DNA from: Neisseria yangbaofengii
Lineage (GTDB): Bacteria; Pseudomonadota; Gammaproteobacteria; Burkholderiales; Neisseriaceae
DNA length: 64,000 nucleotides
Assembly: GCF_014898075.1 (NCBI RefSeq)
Contig: NZ_CP062976.1
Location: 1,178,001-1,242,000 of the forward strand
Direction: 5' to 3'
This document shows positions 7,729-15,956 of this stretch, in pieces (the first letter of the stretch is position 1; each line of letters starts with the position of its first letter). The position numbers and the translations under genes were made by a program. The notes below the pieces were generated by a model that was not told where the DNA came from, did not search any database, and was given only the letters and a program-made list of their open reading frames with translations.

Positions 7729-8913
7729 TTAAGCAGTTAACCACTCATTAATCGCGGCTTCCAATCGCGTCATGCCTTCTTGTAAATCTTCATCGGTTAG
7801 CAGCAGGCAGGGGGCGAAGCGCACGACATTAGAGCCGGCAACCAATACCATCAGGCCGTGTTTTAGGGCGGCGTTGAAGATTTCGCCGGCGCGGTTTTCA
7901 TATTGATCAGCCATCACGGCGCCGAGCAGCAAGCCCATGCCGCGGACTTGTTTGAACACGCCCGTGCGTTCGCCGATTTGTCGTAAGGCCGTTTGAAGTT
8001 TTTTGCCTTGGACTTGCACATGATTCAGGGTTTCAGCGCGGTTGATGATGTCGAATGCGCGGTTGGCAACGGCGCAGGCTAACGGATTACCGCCGAATGT
8101 AGAACCATGCGTGCCGGGCCCGAAGGTTGGGGCAATGGCATCGGTGGTGATAATCGCGCCAATCGGGAAGCCGCAGCCCAGGGCTTTGGCCAAGCTCATG
8201 ATGTCGGGTTCTATACCGTAATGTTCGTAGGCAAACAGTTTGCCGGTGTGGCCAACGCCGGTTTGCACTTCATCAAAAATCAGCAAGGCGTTGTGTTGGC
8301 TGCACAAGCGGCGGGCAGCTTCGAGATAGGCTTGCGTGGCAGGCAAAATGCCGCTTTCGCCTTGAATCGGCTCGATAATCACGGCACAAGTTTTATCGCT
8401 GACGGCAGCTTCGAGCGCGGCGGTGTCGTTAAAGGCAACATGGGTGATGCCTTGCGGCAGCGGCGCGTAATCTTGGCTGTATTTCGGTTGGCCGCCGACG
8501 GATACGGTAAACAGCGTGCGGCCGTGGAAGCTGTTGACGCAGGCGATGATTTCGGTTTTGTGTCCGCCGAAATGGTCGCGGCCGTATTTGCGTGCAAGCT
8601 TCAGCGCGGCTTCATTGGCTTCGGCGCCTGAATTACAGAAAAATACTTTGTCGCCGAAGCTGTGTTCTACCAAGCGGCGGGCTAAATCTTGCGCAGGCTG
8701 GGTGGTGTAGATATTGGAAATGTGCCACACCTTTTGCGCTTGCTGATTCAGCGCATCTATCAACTCGGGATGGCTGTGTCCCAAGGCATTCACCGCAATG
8801 CCGCCTGATAAGTCAATCAGCTCACGCCCTTCGGTATCCCATACGCGACTGCCCGAAGCACGTTCGGGAATCATTGGGGCGAATGAGAAATTGGGGGTGA
8901 GATAGTTGCTCAT
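7729..8913 (-). CDS. argD: acetylornithine aminotransferase
   Basis: The 394-residue class III PLP-dependent aminotransferase shows the cofactor region FFCNSGAEANEAALKLARK, the FDEVQTGVGHTG motif, and the Schiff-base lysine in SLAKALGCGFPIGA. It converts N-acetylglutamate semialdehyde to N-acetylornithine in arginine synthesis and may also serve in lysine synthesis as succinyl-diaminopimelate aminotransferase, as known for the family. The start has a clear AAAGGAAG site. It is not in an operon with other arg genes; argB lies about 38 kb away. Confidence 0.92.
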   Translation of the reverse strand: MSNYLTPNFSFAPMIPERASGSRVWDTEGRELIDLSGGIAVNALGHSHPELIDALNQQAQKVWHISNIYTTQPAQDLARRLVEHSFGDKVFFCNSGAEANEAALKLARKYGRDHFGGHKTEIIACVNSFHGRTLFTVSVGGQPKYSQDYAPLPQGITHVAFNDTAALEAAVSDKTCAVIIEPIQGESGILPATQAYLEAARRLCSQHNALLIFDEVQTGVGHTGKLFAYEHYGIEPDIMSLAKALGCGFPIGAIITTDAIAPTFGPGTHGSTFGGNPLACAVANRAFDIINRAETLNHVQVQGKKLQTALRQIGERTGVFKQVRGMGLLLGAVMADQYENRAGEIFNAALKHGLMVLVAGSNVVRFAPCLLLTDEDLQEGMTRLEAAINEWLTA

Positions 8914-8999
8914 GGCGGCTTCCTTTATTGAAGTGGATTGAATGTTTTTCGCTGAAACGAGCGTTTGATTATGCGCCGATTGTTAACGATTTTCAAGAC

Positions 9000-9038
9000 A
9001 AAAGGCCGTCTGAAAAGGATATTTTCAGACGGCCTTTT
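9000..9038 (-). terminator. DUS hairpin terminator of the cysTWA operon
   Basis: A 17-bp stem of two inverted DUS copies with a 5-nt loop lies 10 nt after the cysA stop codon. Confidence 0.9.
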
Positions 9039-9048
9039 GTGATCATAA

Positions 9049-10122
9049 TCAAATCGAGTATTCGATCAATTCGTTTTGCGAAAAGATATAGATCTGTTTC
9101 GGCACCAAAGCCAGCTCTTTGCCCACGGACAAGGCCAAGCTGGCGGCATCGCTGCCGGCTAGGTTGATGTGCACGTCGCGGTTGTCGTGCTTGACGGTGA
9201 TATGGGTCAACGCGCCTACGGCGTGGATTTTTTCAACTGCGGCGGTGATCATCGGCGTTTGGCCTGTTTGGGCAATTTGCCATTCGTGCGGGCGGATATA
9301 GCCGGTGGCCAATTGTTCCTGCCATTTGTATTGGCGGTCAAGCGACCACCGGTAGCTGCCGTAATGCCACACGCCTTTTTCTATGCGGCCTTCAAAGGCA
9401 TCGGTTTCGCCCAGAAATTCGGTGACAAATGCGTTTTCCGGCTGGCGGTAAATGTGATCTGCGCTGCCGGTTTGCTCGATGTGGCCGTGGTTCATCACCA
9501 CGATTTCATCGGATACTTCCAAGGCTTCTTCTTGGTCGTGGGTGACGAGAATGCTGGTCACGCCGAGATTATGGTGAATGTCGCGCAGCCATGTACGCAA
9601 CTCTTTGCGAACTTTGGCATCAAGTGCGCCGAATGGTTCGTCCAACAGCAGCAATTTTGGCTCTACCGCTAATGCGCGCGCAAGGGCGATACGCTGGCGC
9701 TGGCCTCCTGAAAGCTGGTGCGGATAAGATTTGGCTAAATGAGAAAGCTGCACCAAGCCCAATAATTCTTCCACTTTGGCGCGGATTTTTTCTTTACCCG
9801 GGCGCTCGCTTTTCGGCAATACGGTCAAGCCGAAAGCTACGTTATCGAACACGTTCATGTGGCGGAACAAGGCGTAATGTTGGAATACGAAACCAACTTT
9901 GCGGTCGCGCACGTGTTTGTCGGTGACGTCTTGGCCGTCGAACAGGATTTTGCCATTGTCGGAAGTTTCCAGGCCGGCAATGATGCGCAACAGCGTGGTT
10001 TTGCCGCAGCCGGACGGGCCGAGCAGCGAAACCAGTTTGCCGGTCGGTACGTTTAGATTGATGTTTTTCAGTGCGTGGAAATTGCCGAAATGTTTGTTTA
10101 AGTTTTCAATGGTGATGCTCAT
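9049..10122 (-). CDS. cysA: sulfate/thiosulfate ABC transporter ATP-binding protein
   Basis: The 357-residue ATPase has Walker [10 protein letters not shown] near residue 37, signature LSGGQRQR, and Walker [13 protein letters not shown], followed by a C-terminal regulatory beta domain of about 110 residues as in CysA and MalK. It drives sulfate and thiosulfate uptake with CysT and CysW at the inner membrane. The start codon overlaps the cysW stop (ATGA), so the two are translationally coupled. It is the last gene of the operon. Confidence 0.95.
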   Translation of the reverse strand: MSITIENLNKHFGNFHALKNINLNVPTGKLVSLLGPSGCGKTTLLRIIAGLETSDNGKILFDGQDVTDKHVRDRKVGFVFQHYALFRHMNVFDNVAFGLTVLPKSERPGKEKIRAKVEELLGLVQLSHLAKSYPHQLSGGQRQRIALARALAVEPKLLLLDEPFGALDAKVRKELRTWLRDIHHNLGVTSILVTHDQEEALEVSDEIVVMNHGHIEQTGSADHIYRQPENAFVTEFLGETDAFEGRIEKGVWHYGSYRWSLDRQYKWQEQLATGYIRPHEWQIAQTGQTPMITAAVEKIHAVGALTHITVKHDNRDVHINLAGSDAASLALSVGKELALVPKQIYIFSQNELIEYSI

Positions 10123-10976
10123 GCGTTTCTCTCCGCTGCGGCGAGTTTTTTCTCTTGCATTTTGGTAATGAAGTTTTGTAAGGCTAGGGTGGTTAAGGCC
10201 AATAAGGCCAATACGCCGGATAGGGCAAAGGCGCCGGTAAAATTGTATTCGTTGTAAAAGATTTCCACCAAAAGCGGAATGGTGTTAGTTTCGCCGCGGA
10301 TATGGCCGGATACTACGCTGACGGCACCGAATTCGCCCATGGCACGCGCATTGGTCAGAATCACGCCGTAGAGTAATGCCCATTTGATATTGGGCAGGGT
10401 CACGCGCCAAAACATCTGCCAGCCGCTCGCACCTAAAATCAAGGCCGCCTGCTCTTCACTATCGCCTTGTGCCTGCATCAGCGGAATCAGTTCGCGCGCC
10501 ACAAACGGGAAGGTCACAAACAAAGTCGCCAACACGATGCCCGGGATGGCAAAAATAATCTGAATGCCCTGTGCTTCGAGCCGGCCACCCAAAGCGGTGT
10601 GTGCGCCGAACAGTAACACAAACATCAAACCGGCCACTACCGGCGACACGGAAAACGGCAAATCGAGCAAAGTAGTCAACAATTGTTTGCCACGGAAATC
10701 AAAGCGCGTGAGCAGCCAAGCCATGGCAATGCCCAACACGGCATTCACCGGCACCACAATGGCGGCGGTAATCAAGGTCAATTGAATGGCCGACCATGCT
10801 TCGGGATCGGTAATCGATTGCACATACAAATCCCAACCGCCTTTTAGGGCTTCGTAAAACACCGCCACCAGCGGCACAACCAGCATCACCAGCAGGAATA
10901 ACAAGGCAATCGCGGTTAAGGTCAAACGCAGCCAGCGCGGTTCGGTCAGATTTGGATTGGAAGAATGGGTTTGCAT
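10119..10976 (-). CDS. cysW: sulfate ABC transporter permease CysW
   Basis: The 285-residue inner-membrane permease has about six hydrophobic segments, beginning with [17 protein letters not shown], and the EAA loop around [17 protein letters not shown], which contacts CysA. It forms the channel with CysT. I place the start at 10976 (MQTHSSNP); a longer frame to 11039 would overlap the end of cysT and has no support. A 43-nt spacer with one DUS separates it from cysT. Confidence 0.93.
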   Translation of the reverse strand: MQTHSSNPNLTEPRWLRLTLTAIALLFLLVMLVVPLVAVFYEALKGGWDLYVQSITDPEAWSAIQLTLITAAIVVPVNAVLGIAMAWLLTRFDFRGKQLLTTLLDLPFSVSPVVAGLMFVLLFGAHTALGGRLEAQGIQIIFAIPGIVLATLFVTFPFVARELIPLMQAQGDSEEQAALILGASGWQMFWRVTLPNIKWALLYGVILTNARAMGEFGAVSVVSGHIRGETNTIPLLVEIFYNEYNFTGAFALSGVLALLALTTLALQNFITKMQEKKLAAAERNA

Positions 10977-11019
10977 AATGAATGTCTTTTTTCTATTCCA
11001 AAAGTTTTCAGACGGCCTA

Positions 11020-11856
11020 TCAGGCTTTGGCGCCGGCACGTTTGCTCAATGCCCATTGGGTCACGTTTAACGCAAACAAAATCGCAAACGAAATCATCAG
11101 CATAAACAATGCCACTGCCGATGCGCCCCGCACATCAAACTGTTCTAATTTGCCGGTAATAATCAGCGGCAAAATCTCGGAAACCATCGGAATATTGCCC
11201 GCAATAAAAATCACCGAGCCGTATTCGCCGGTGGCGCGGGCAAACATCATGCCGGCGCCGGTAATCAAGGCCGGCATAATTTCCGGCAGCAATACACGGC
11301 GGAAAGTGGTGAAGCGGTTGGCGCCCAAAGTAGCCGCTGCTTCTTCATATTCGCCCGATAATTCTTCCAACACCGGCTGCACGGCACGCACGATAAACGG
11401 CAGGCTTACTACCACCAGCGCAATCCAAATACCGATGGGCGTAAAGGCGATTTTGATGCCCAAAGGCTCGAACCATTGTCCAATCCAGCCATTCGGCGCA
11501 TATAAAGTTGCCAAGGCAATACCGGTGACGGCAGTAGGCAGGGCAAAGGGTAAATCCACCAACGCGTTGGCCAGACTTTTGCCCGGAAACTCATAGCGCA
11601 CCAACACCCACGCGGCTAAAGTACCGAACACGATATTGGTCAACATGGCGTAAAACGACATTTTCAGGCTCAGCCATACCGCTGCCAAAACGTTGGGTTC
11701 GGCAATGGTTTGCCAAAAAGCCGTCCAACCGATTTCGCCTGCTTTGGCGGCCATCATCGCAAACGGCAACACGACCAAAAGCGACAAGCACAACACGGTC
11801 AGCCCTAAGCTGATTTTAAAGCCCGGTAAGACGCTGGGGGTTTTCAGTAATAACAT
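11020..11856 (-). CDS. cysT: sulfate ABC transporter permease CysT (CysU)
   Basis: The 278-residue integral membrane permease starts near a hydrophobic segment (GLTVLCLSLLVVLPFAMMAA) and carries the EAA loop EYEEAAATLGANRFTTF. It is the first gene of cysT-cysW-cysA. No binding protein is encoded in the operon; two candidate sulfate-binding lipoproteins are at 49.9-52.1 kb. The shared sulfur promoter element lies about 35-100 nt upstream. Confidence 0.94.
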   Translation of the reverse strand: MLLLKTPSVLPGFKISLGLTVLCLSLLVVLPFAMMAAKAGEIGWTAFWQTIAEPNVLAAVWLSLKMSFYAMLTNIVFGTLAAWVLVRYEFPGKSLANALVDLPFALPTAVTGIALATLYAPNGWIGQWFEPLGIKIAFTPIGIWIALVVVSLPFIVRAVQPVLEELSGEYEEAAATLGANRFTTFRRVLLPEIMPALITGAGMMFARATGEYGSVIFIAGNIPMVSEILPLIITGKLEQFDVRGASAVALFMLMISFAILFALNVTQWALSKRAGAKA

Positions 11857-11888
11857 GGTTCGATAACAGAATAGTGATTACGGGCGTC

Positions 11889-11959
11889 ACTTTATAGAAG
11901 CCGTCTGAAAAAGGGAAAGAATGGTTTGTTTATTGCAAAGATGATTTTGTTATATATAT
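11889..11959 (-). promoter_or_regulatory. cysT promoter with shared sulfur-gene element (CysB candidate)
   Basis: On the minus strand, a TTATATATAAC-like block is followed 20 to 25 nt later by CATTCTTTCC (complement of 11914-11923), then 17 nt later by TATAAAGT (complement of 11889-11896) as a -10 box. The same order is found upstream of both sulfate-binding protein genes, and the first two blocks also occur upstream of cysH. CysB is the known activator of sulfate genes; its identity here is inferred. Confidence 0.6.
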
Positions 11960-11984
11960 GCTTGTGTGGAGGGGCTGAACGTAA

Positions 11985-12022
11985 AAAGGCCGTCTGAAAC
12001 CAATGTTTCAGACGGCCTTTAA
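11985..12022 (-). terminator. DUS hairpin terminator of trpD
   Basis: A 16-bp stem of inverted DUS copies (11985-12000 with 12005-12020) lies just after the trpD stop codon. Confidence 0.9.
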
Positions 12023-12032
12023 AGACAAAATG

Positions 12033-13064
12033 TTATGCAGCAAACTGTCGGCTAAATTCGATAAATTCTGCTTTTTTGGCTTGAGCTTTACCCGAATCAA
12101 TCGCTTCTTGCGCAGCTGCGGCACCATCGGCCAAAGAATCCACCACGTTGCCCGCATACAAGGCGGCAGCGGCGTTGAGTACCACGATATCGCGCGCGGC
12201 ACCGTGTTCGCCGTTTAAGACGGCATCCATTTTTTTGAGCGATTCTTCGCTGTTTTCCACGCGGATGTCGTCAAGGTTGCGGCGGATTTCCATGCCGAAA
12301 TCTTGCGGGTTGATATTGTATTCGCGGATGGTGCCGTCTTTTAATTCGGCCACGCGGGTATTGCCGGTGAGGGTGATTTCGTCCAAACCGCCTTCGCCGC
12401 ACACAACTAACACGTGTTTTGACCCCAATTGCTGCAACACGCGCGAAAGGATACCGCACAAATCAACGTGGAATACGCCCAAAAGCTGGTTCGGCGCACC
12501 TGCCGGATTGGTTAACGGCCCCAGAATATTGAAAATGCTGCGGAAACCGAGTGAGCGGCGCACCGGCGCAACATGGCGCATGGCGCTGTGGTGATTTTGT
12601 GCAAACATAAAACCGATACCGGTTCGTTCTATACTTTGGGCGACTTGCTCGGGCGTAACATTCAACACCGCGCCCATTTGCTCCATCACATCGGCCGCAC
12701 CGCTGGAAGATGATACCGATCGGCCGCCGTGTTTCGCAACTTTGGCACCGGCTGCGGCTGCAACAAACATGGCGGTGGTAGAGATGTTGAAGGTTTTCGC
12801 ACCATCACCGCCTGTACCGACGATGTCGACCAGGTTATCGGTATGGTTGACCGCTACTTTGGTAGAAAACTCACGCATCACTGCCGCTGCGGCCGTAATT
12901 TCGGAAACGGTTTCTACTTTGATGCGCAAGCCTGTCATAATCGCCGCGATTTGCTCCGGCGGCACTTGACCGCTCATGATTTGGCGCATCAAATCGGTCA
13001 TTTCATCGTAAAAAAGTTCGTTGTTGCTGATTAAACGTTCAATTGCCTGTTGCGGCGTAATCAT
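12033..13064 (-). CDS. trpD: anthranilate phosphoribosyltransferase
   Basis: The 343-residue enzyme has the PRPP-binding GTGGDG motif near residue 80, followed by [15 protein letters not shown], and LGPLTNPAG. It transfers phosphoribose to anthranilate, the second step of tryptophan synthesis. The start at 13064 ([11 protein letters not shown]) is preceded by GAAGGGAAA; the frame is open further upstream but would run into the next gene. It lies in the same direction as trpG about 0.9 kb upstream, with an unrelated membrane gene between them. Confidence 0.95.
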   Translation of the reverse strand: MITPQQAIERLISNNELFYDEMTDLMRQIMSGQVPPEQIAAIMTGLRIKVETVSEITAAAAVMREFSTKVAVNHTDNLVDIVGTGGDGAKTFNISTTAMFVAAAAGAKVAKHGGRSVSSSSGAADVMEQMGAVLNVTPEQVAQSIERTGIGFMFAQNHHSAMRHVAPVRRSLGFRSIFNILGPLTNPAGAPNQLLGVFHVDLCGILSRVLQQLGSKHVLVVCGEGGLDEITLTGNTRVAELKDGTIREYNINPQDFGMEIRRNLDDIRVENSEESLKKMDAVLNGEHGAARDIVVLNAAAALYAGNVVDSLADGAAAAQEAIDSGKAQAKKAEFIEFSRQFAA

Positions 13065-13092
13065 GTGTTTTCCCTTCAATAATAGATAAATG

Positions 13093-13590
13093 CTATGCGG
13101 TTTCTTCGGAGGCAGGCTCAGGTTTGGGCGGCGTGCCTGCCAGCCAAGCACACAGCATGACGGCACTTATGCAAAACCACAGCCAAATATAAGCCAATGC
13201 AGATGCAAAATCGGAAGGCGGCAGCCAAATGGTGTGCGCTTCCATGTAGTGGATAATGATTTTAAACAGCCATGCGCCGATCACAATGGCTAAGAAAACC
13301 GCCGTGGCGCAAAAGCCGATAATATACCCGCCGCGTTTGTTGCGGTAAACCCGTTTGGCCACGCAAATGGCGACGGTAAGCAAAACCAAGGGCAGACAGG
13401 TCAGGGTGGCATATAGCAGGATTTCAAAAAGATGGGCGGGTATGCCGGTTGGGGGCGGATGATAACCGTCTTGCTGCTCGGCCCATCGGAGAATCTGCCA
13501 ATTGGCTTCGATAACGAGCAATGATATGCCGAAACCGCCCATGAGTGAATAGAGAAGCACTTGGCGGTTGGGGTAAGATAGGTTGGCCAT
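13093..13590 (-). CDS. hypothetical membrane protein, 165 aa
   Basis: I do not recognise this family. The protein has about four membrane segments: residues 13-28, 57-78, 88-112 and 132-150. The loop between the first two is rich in His, Pro and Gly ([11 protein letters not shown]), and the C-terminal tail is short, soluble and rich in Pro and Glu. It sits 28 nt upstream of trpD and may be co-transcribed with it, but nothing links it to tryptophan synthesis. Confidence 0.75.
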   Translation of the reverse strand: MANLSYPNRQVLLYSLMGGFGISLLVIEANWQILRWAEQQDGYHPPPTGIPAHLFEILLYATLTCLPLVLLTVAICVAKRVYRNKRGGYIIGFCATAVFLAIVIGAWLFKIIIHYMEAHTIWLPPSDFASALAYIWLWFCISAVMLCAWLAGTPPKPEPASEETA

Positions 13591-13906
13591 GACGTAGCAA
13601 TATCCTTAGTGTTCTTGCCATAAATTATGGATTTGCCGATAGCGCAAAGAGCATATGTTTGCAGGGCTTGTTTGGCCGGAAAATGAGTAAACCGGCCATC
13701 GAGGCAAATTTAAAATTTACGGTGGCTTATGGAATAGATATTGAGCAGGCGTATTGCCGAATGTGTTGTACCGCAAGGGCGCGGCATGCAAAGAGAATTA
13801 TGAGGCCGTCTGAACATACTAAATAAATAGATTCAGACGGCATTTGTTGTATGAAACTTCAGACTGCTGTCATGCCGGTTAGTTCATTGAAATTGAATTT
13901 TTTTCT
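13591..13906. other. intergenic region with DUS hairpin
   Basis: No gene is seen in these 316 nt. A hairpin of one AG-type and one AT-type DUS with extended arms (about 13803-13844) is the probable trpG terminator, 63 nt beyond its stop. The remainder upstream of the membrane-protein gene is unremarkable and should contain its promoter. Confidence 0.6.
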
Positions 13907-14497
13907 TCAAGCGGCTTGCGGGCGAAAATCTTTGAATTCTTCTAAAAAATTACGCAGCATGTCGTGGCCGCGTTCGGTCAGCAAGGCTTCGGGGTGGAAT
14001 TGCACGCCTTCGACGGCATATTGTTTGTGGCGAACACCCATGATTTCTTGATCTTCCGTCCATGCGGTGACCTCAAGGCAATCGGGCAGGGTGTGGCGGT
14101 CGATGACCAAGCTGTGATAGCGCGTGCAAGTCACCGGATTCGGCAAACCTTTAAACATACCTTGGTTGGTGTGGTAAACCGGCGAAACTTTACCATGCAT
14201 TAAGGTTTGTGCGCGTACGACATCGCCGCCGAATGCTTCGCCTATGGTTTGATGGCCGAGACACACGCCCATAATCGGCAGCTTGCCGGCAAAATGCTGC
14301 ATGGCCGTCACGGAAACGCCTGCTTCTTTCGGCGAACAAGGGCCGGGGCCGATAATCAGGTATTGCGGATTAAGTGCGGCGATTTCTTCTAAAGTAATGT
14401 CGTCATTACGGCGCACCATGACTTCTTGGCCGAGTTCGGCAAAATATTGTACGATGTTATAGGTAAAACTATCGTAGTTGTCAATAAAGAGCAGCAT
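13907..14497 (-). CDS. trpG: anthranilate synthase component II (glutamine amidotransferase)
   Basis: The 196-residue class I glutamine amidotransferase has the nucleophile Cys in [15 protein letters not shown], and the His and Glu of the triad in [12 protein letters not shown]. It supplies ammonia to TrpE (encoded at 55.5-57.0 kb) to make anthranilate from chorismate. It could also serve aminodeoxychorismate synthase in folate synthesis, which is common for such proteins. An AAAGG site lies upstream of the start. Confidence 0.93.
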   Translation of the reverse strand: MLLFIDNYDSFTYNIVQYFAELGQEVMVRRNDDITLEEIAALNPQYLIIGPGPCSPKEAGVSVTAMQHFAGKLPIMGVCLGHQTIGEAFGGDVVRAQTLMHGKVSPVYHTNQGMFKGLPNPVTCTRYHSLVIDRHTLPDCLEVTAWTEDQEIMGVRHKQYAVEGVQFHPEALLTERGHDMLRNFLEEFKDFRPQAA

Positions 14498-14538
14498 TTT
14501 TAACCTTTTGTATTTATTTGTTTTATATTTCAGACGGC

Positions 14539-14874
14539 CTAATTTTTCACCAACGTCAGATTATTGGGATCATTGATAAACGCCCACATTTTATCATCGG
14601 TGGCAAATACGCCGTTGCGGATGAGGTAGTGCAAATCATGCTTCAATTGGGCATCGGCTTTGCGGATGACCACGCGCATATTGTTGCGGAATGCAGCCAT
14701 TTCGAGAATTTTGGCGGCAAACTTAGGCTGGTGTAAACGGGTATGGGCAAGCGGATTGCGGTGGATGTATTCATTTAATTTGCGGGCGCTGCTTTTGAAA
14801 TCGGTGTGCAGCGGATCGATGAATACGATGTGAAACGGCATCCGGCTGAGATAATCGTGTTCGATATCCATCAT
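14539..14874 (-). CDS. conserved hypothetical protein, 111 aa
   Basis: A basic, soluble protein of 110 or 111 residues (two adjacent ATG codons) with no signal peptide or membrane segment. It contains [15 protein letters not shown] near the start and repeated basic segments such as [20 protein letters not shown] recognise no domain. It lies 41 nt upstream of trpG in the same direction and may be in the same transcript. Coding character is supported by even codon use and tight packing. Confidence 0.7.
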   Translation of the reverse strand: MMDIEHDYLSRMPFHIVFIDPLHTDFKSSARKLNEYIHRNPLAHTRLHQPKFAAKILEMAAFRNNMRVVIRKADAQLKHDLHYLIRNGVFATDDKMWAFINDPNNLTLVKN

Positions 14875-14910
14875 CGCACCTTTTCTGTTATGTTTATCTT
14901 ATCAGCAATT

Positions 14911-14971
14911 CAGGCCGTCTGAAAGAATTTTTGCGCAGGTAAAAATACCTACCAATCTTTCAGACGGCCTG
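14911..14971 (-). terminator. DUS hairpin with long loop
   Basis: Inverted 15-nt arms containing DUS copies (14911-14925 and 14957-14971) enclose a 31-nt spacer. It lies 20 nt after the stop of the exo/endonuclease-like gene. Confidence 0.7.
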
Positions 14972-14990
14972 TTTTAATGTCGAATTGAGT

Positions 14991-15752
14991 TTACGGTAAT
15001 TTTGGTTTCACTTTGACGCTTAAAGGCAGATGGTCGGAAAGCATTTGCCAGTTGCGGCTGTTGTGGACTTGGGTATCCAAGATGTCCAAATTGCGCGTGT
15101 AAACCCTGTCAAGGCTGAGCAGCGGCATGCGGGAAGGGAAGGTTTTCGGGCGTTTGCCGTTGTTGTCGAGAAACACTTCATCTAAGTTGAGCGCCTTGCC
15201 TAATGAAATGGCCGATTTATAGCGCCAATCGTTGAAGTCTCCGGCAATAATCAACGGGCTTTGGGTATCAATCTGCCGGCTGACGTATTCAAAAATCGCT
15301 TGATACTGCTTGGCACGGTCAGGTTCGCGCAAATTCAAGTGAGCGCACAGACACACCAAAGGAACATCCCAACCTTCCGGCAATACTTCACAATGCAATA
15401 CGCCGCGCTGCTCGTGTTTGTTGACCGTGATGTTCAGATTATTGCGGGTTTCAAGCGGAAGGCGGCTGAGAATGGCATTGCCGTGGTGGCGTTGCGGATA
15501 GATGGCATTTTTACCGTAGCTTCGGTTGAAGGAAAGGTAATCACCCAACACGTCATAATGCGGCTCGCTCGGGTATTCGAGAATTTTACTGCTGCGGTTG
15601 GCATGCATGCCTTGCACTTCTTGCAGAAACAACACATCCGGATTGAGCGATTGCAAGGCATCGCTCATGCTGTTGAGCTGGTATTTGCGGTTGAGCGCCG
15701 ACATGCCTTTGTGCATATTGTAGGACGTAATGGTAATGGGACGTGATGACAT
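14991..15752 (-). CDS. endonuclease/exonuclease/phosphatase family protein
   Basis: The 253-residue protein shows the family motifs in order: ITSYNMHKG (residues 7-15), FLQEV (about 42), CAHLNLREPDR, GDFNDWR (about 172) and SDHLPLSV at the C-terminus. These hold the Asn, Glu, Asp/Asn and Asp/His of the metal-dependent active site. Related proteins cleave DNA or phospholipid-like phosphodiesters; the substrate cannot be told. There is no signal peptide, so it acts in the cytoplasm. Confidence 0.85.
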   Translation of the reverse strand: MSSRPITITSYNMHKGMSALNRKYQLNSMSDALQSLNPDVLFLQEVQGMHANRSSKILEYPSEPHYDVLGDYLSFNRSYGKNAIYPQRHHGNAILSRLPLETRNNLNITVNKHEQRGVLHCEVLPEGWDVPLVCLCAHLNLREPDRAKQYQAIFEYVSRQIDTQSPLIIAGDFNDWRYKSAISLGKALNLDEVFLDNNGKRPKTFPSRMPLLSLDRVYTRNLDILDTQVHNSRNWQMLSDHLPLSVKVKPKLP

Positions 15753-15909
15753 GACATGACCTCACTGCGTGTTTTGTTATGTGTCGGCTCATGATTGGAT
15801 TTTTATTAAAGCCGACCGTTTTTGCTCATTGTAGTATACCACCATCGAAGCAATGGTTTTTTTGTGCTATGTAAAAAAACTTCAGTTTTAGCAAGCTCTA
15901 AGTAAGATG

Positions 15910-15946
15910 AAGGCCGTCTGAAAACCGAGTTTCAGACGGCCTTTGA
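15910..15946 (-). terminator. DUS hairpin terminator of rnr
   Basis: A 14-bp stem of inverted DUS copies (15910-15923 with 15930-15943) lies just beyond the rnr stop codon. Confidence 0.9.
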
Positions 15947-15956
15947 TTTACTTATA

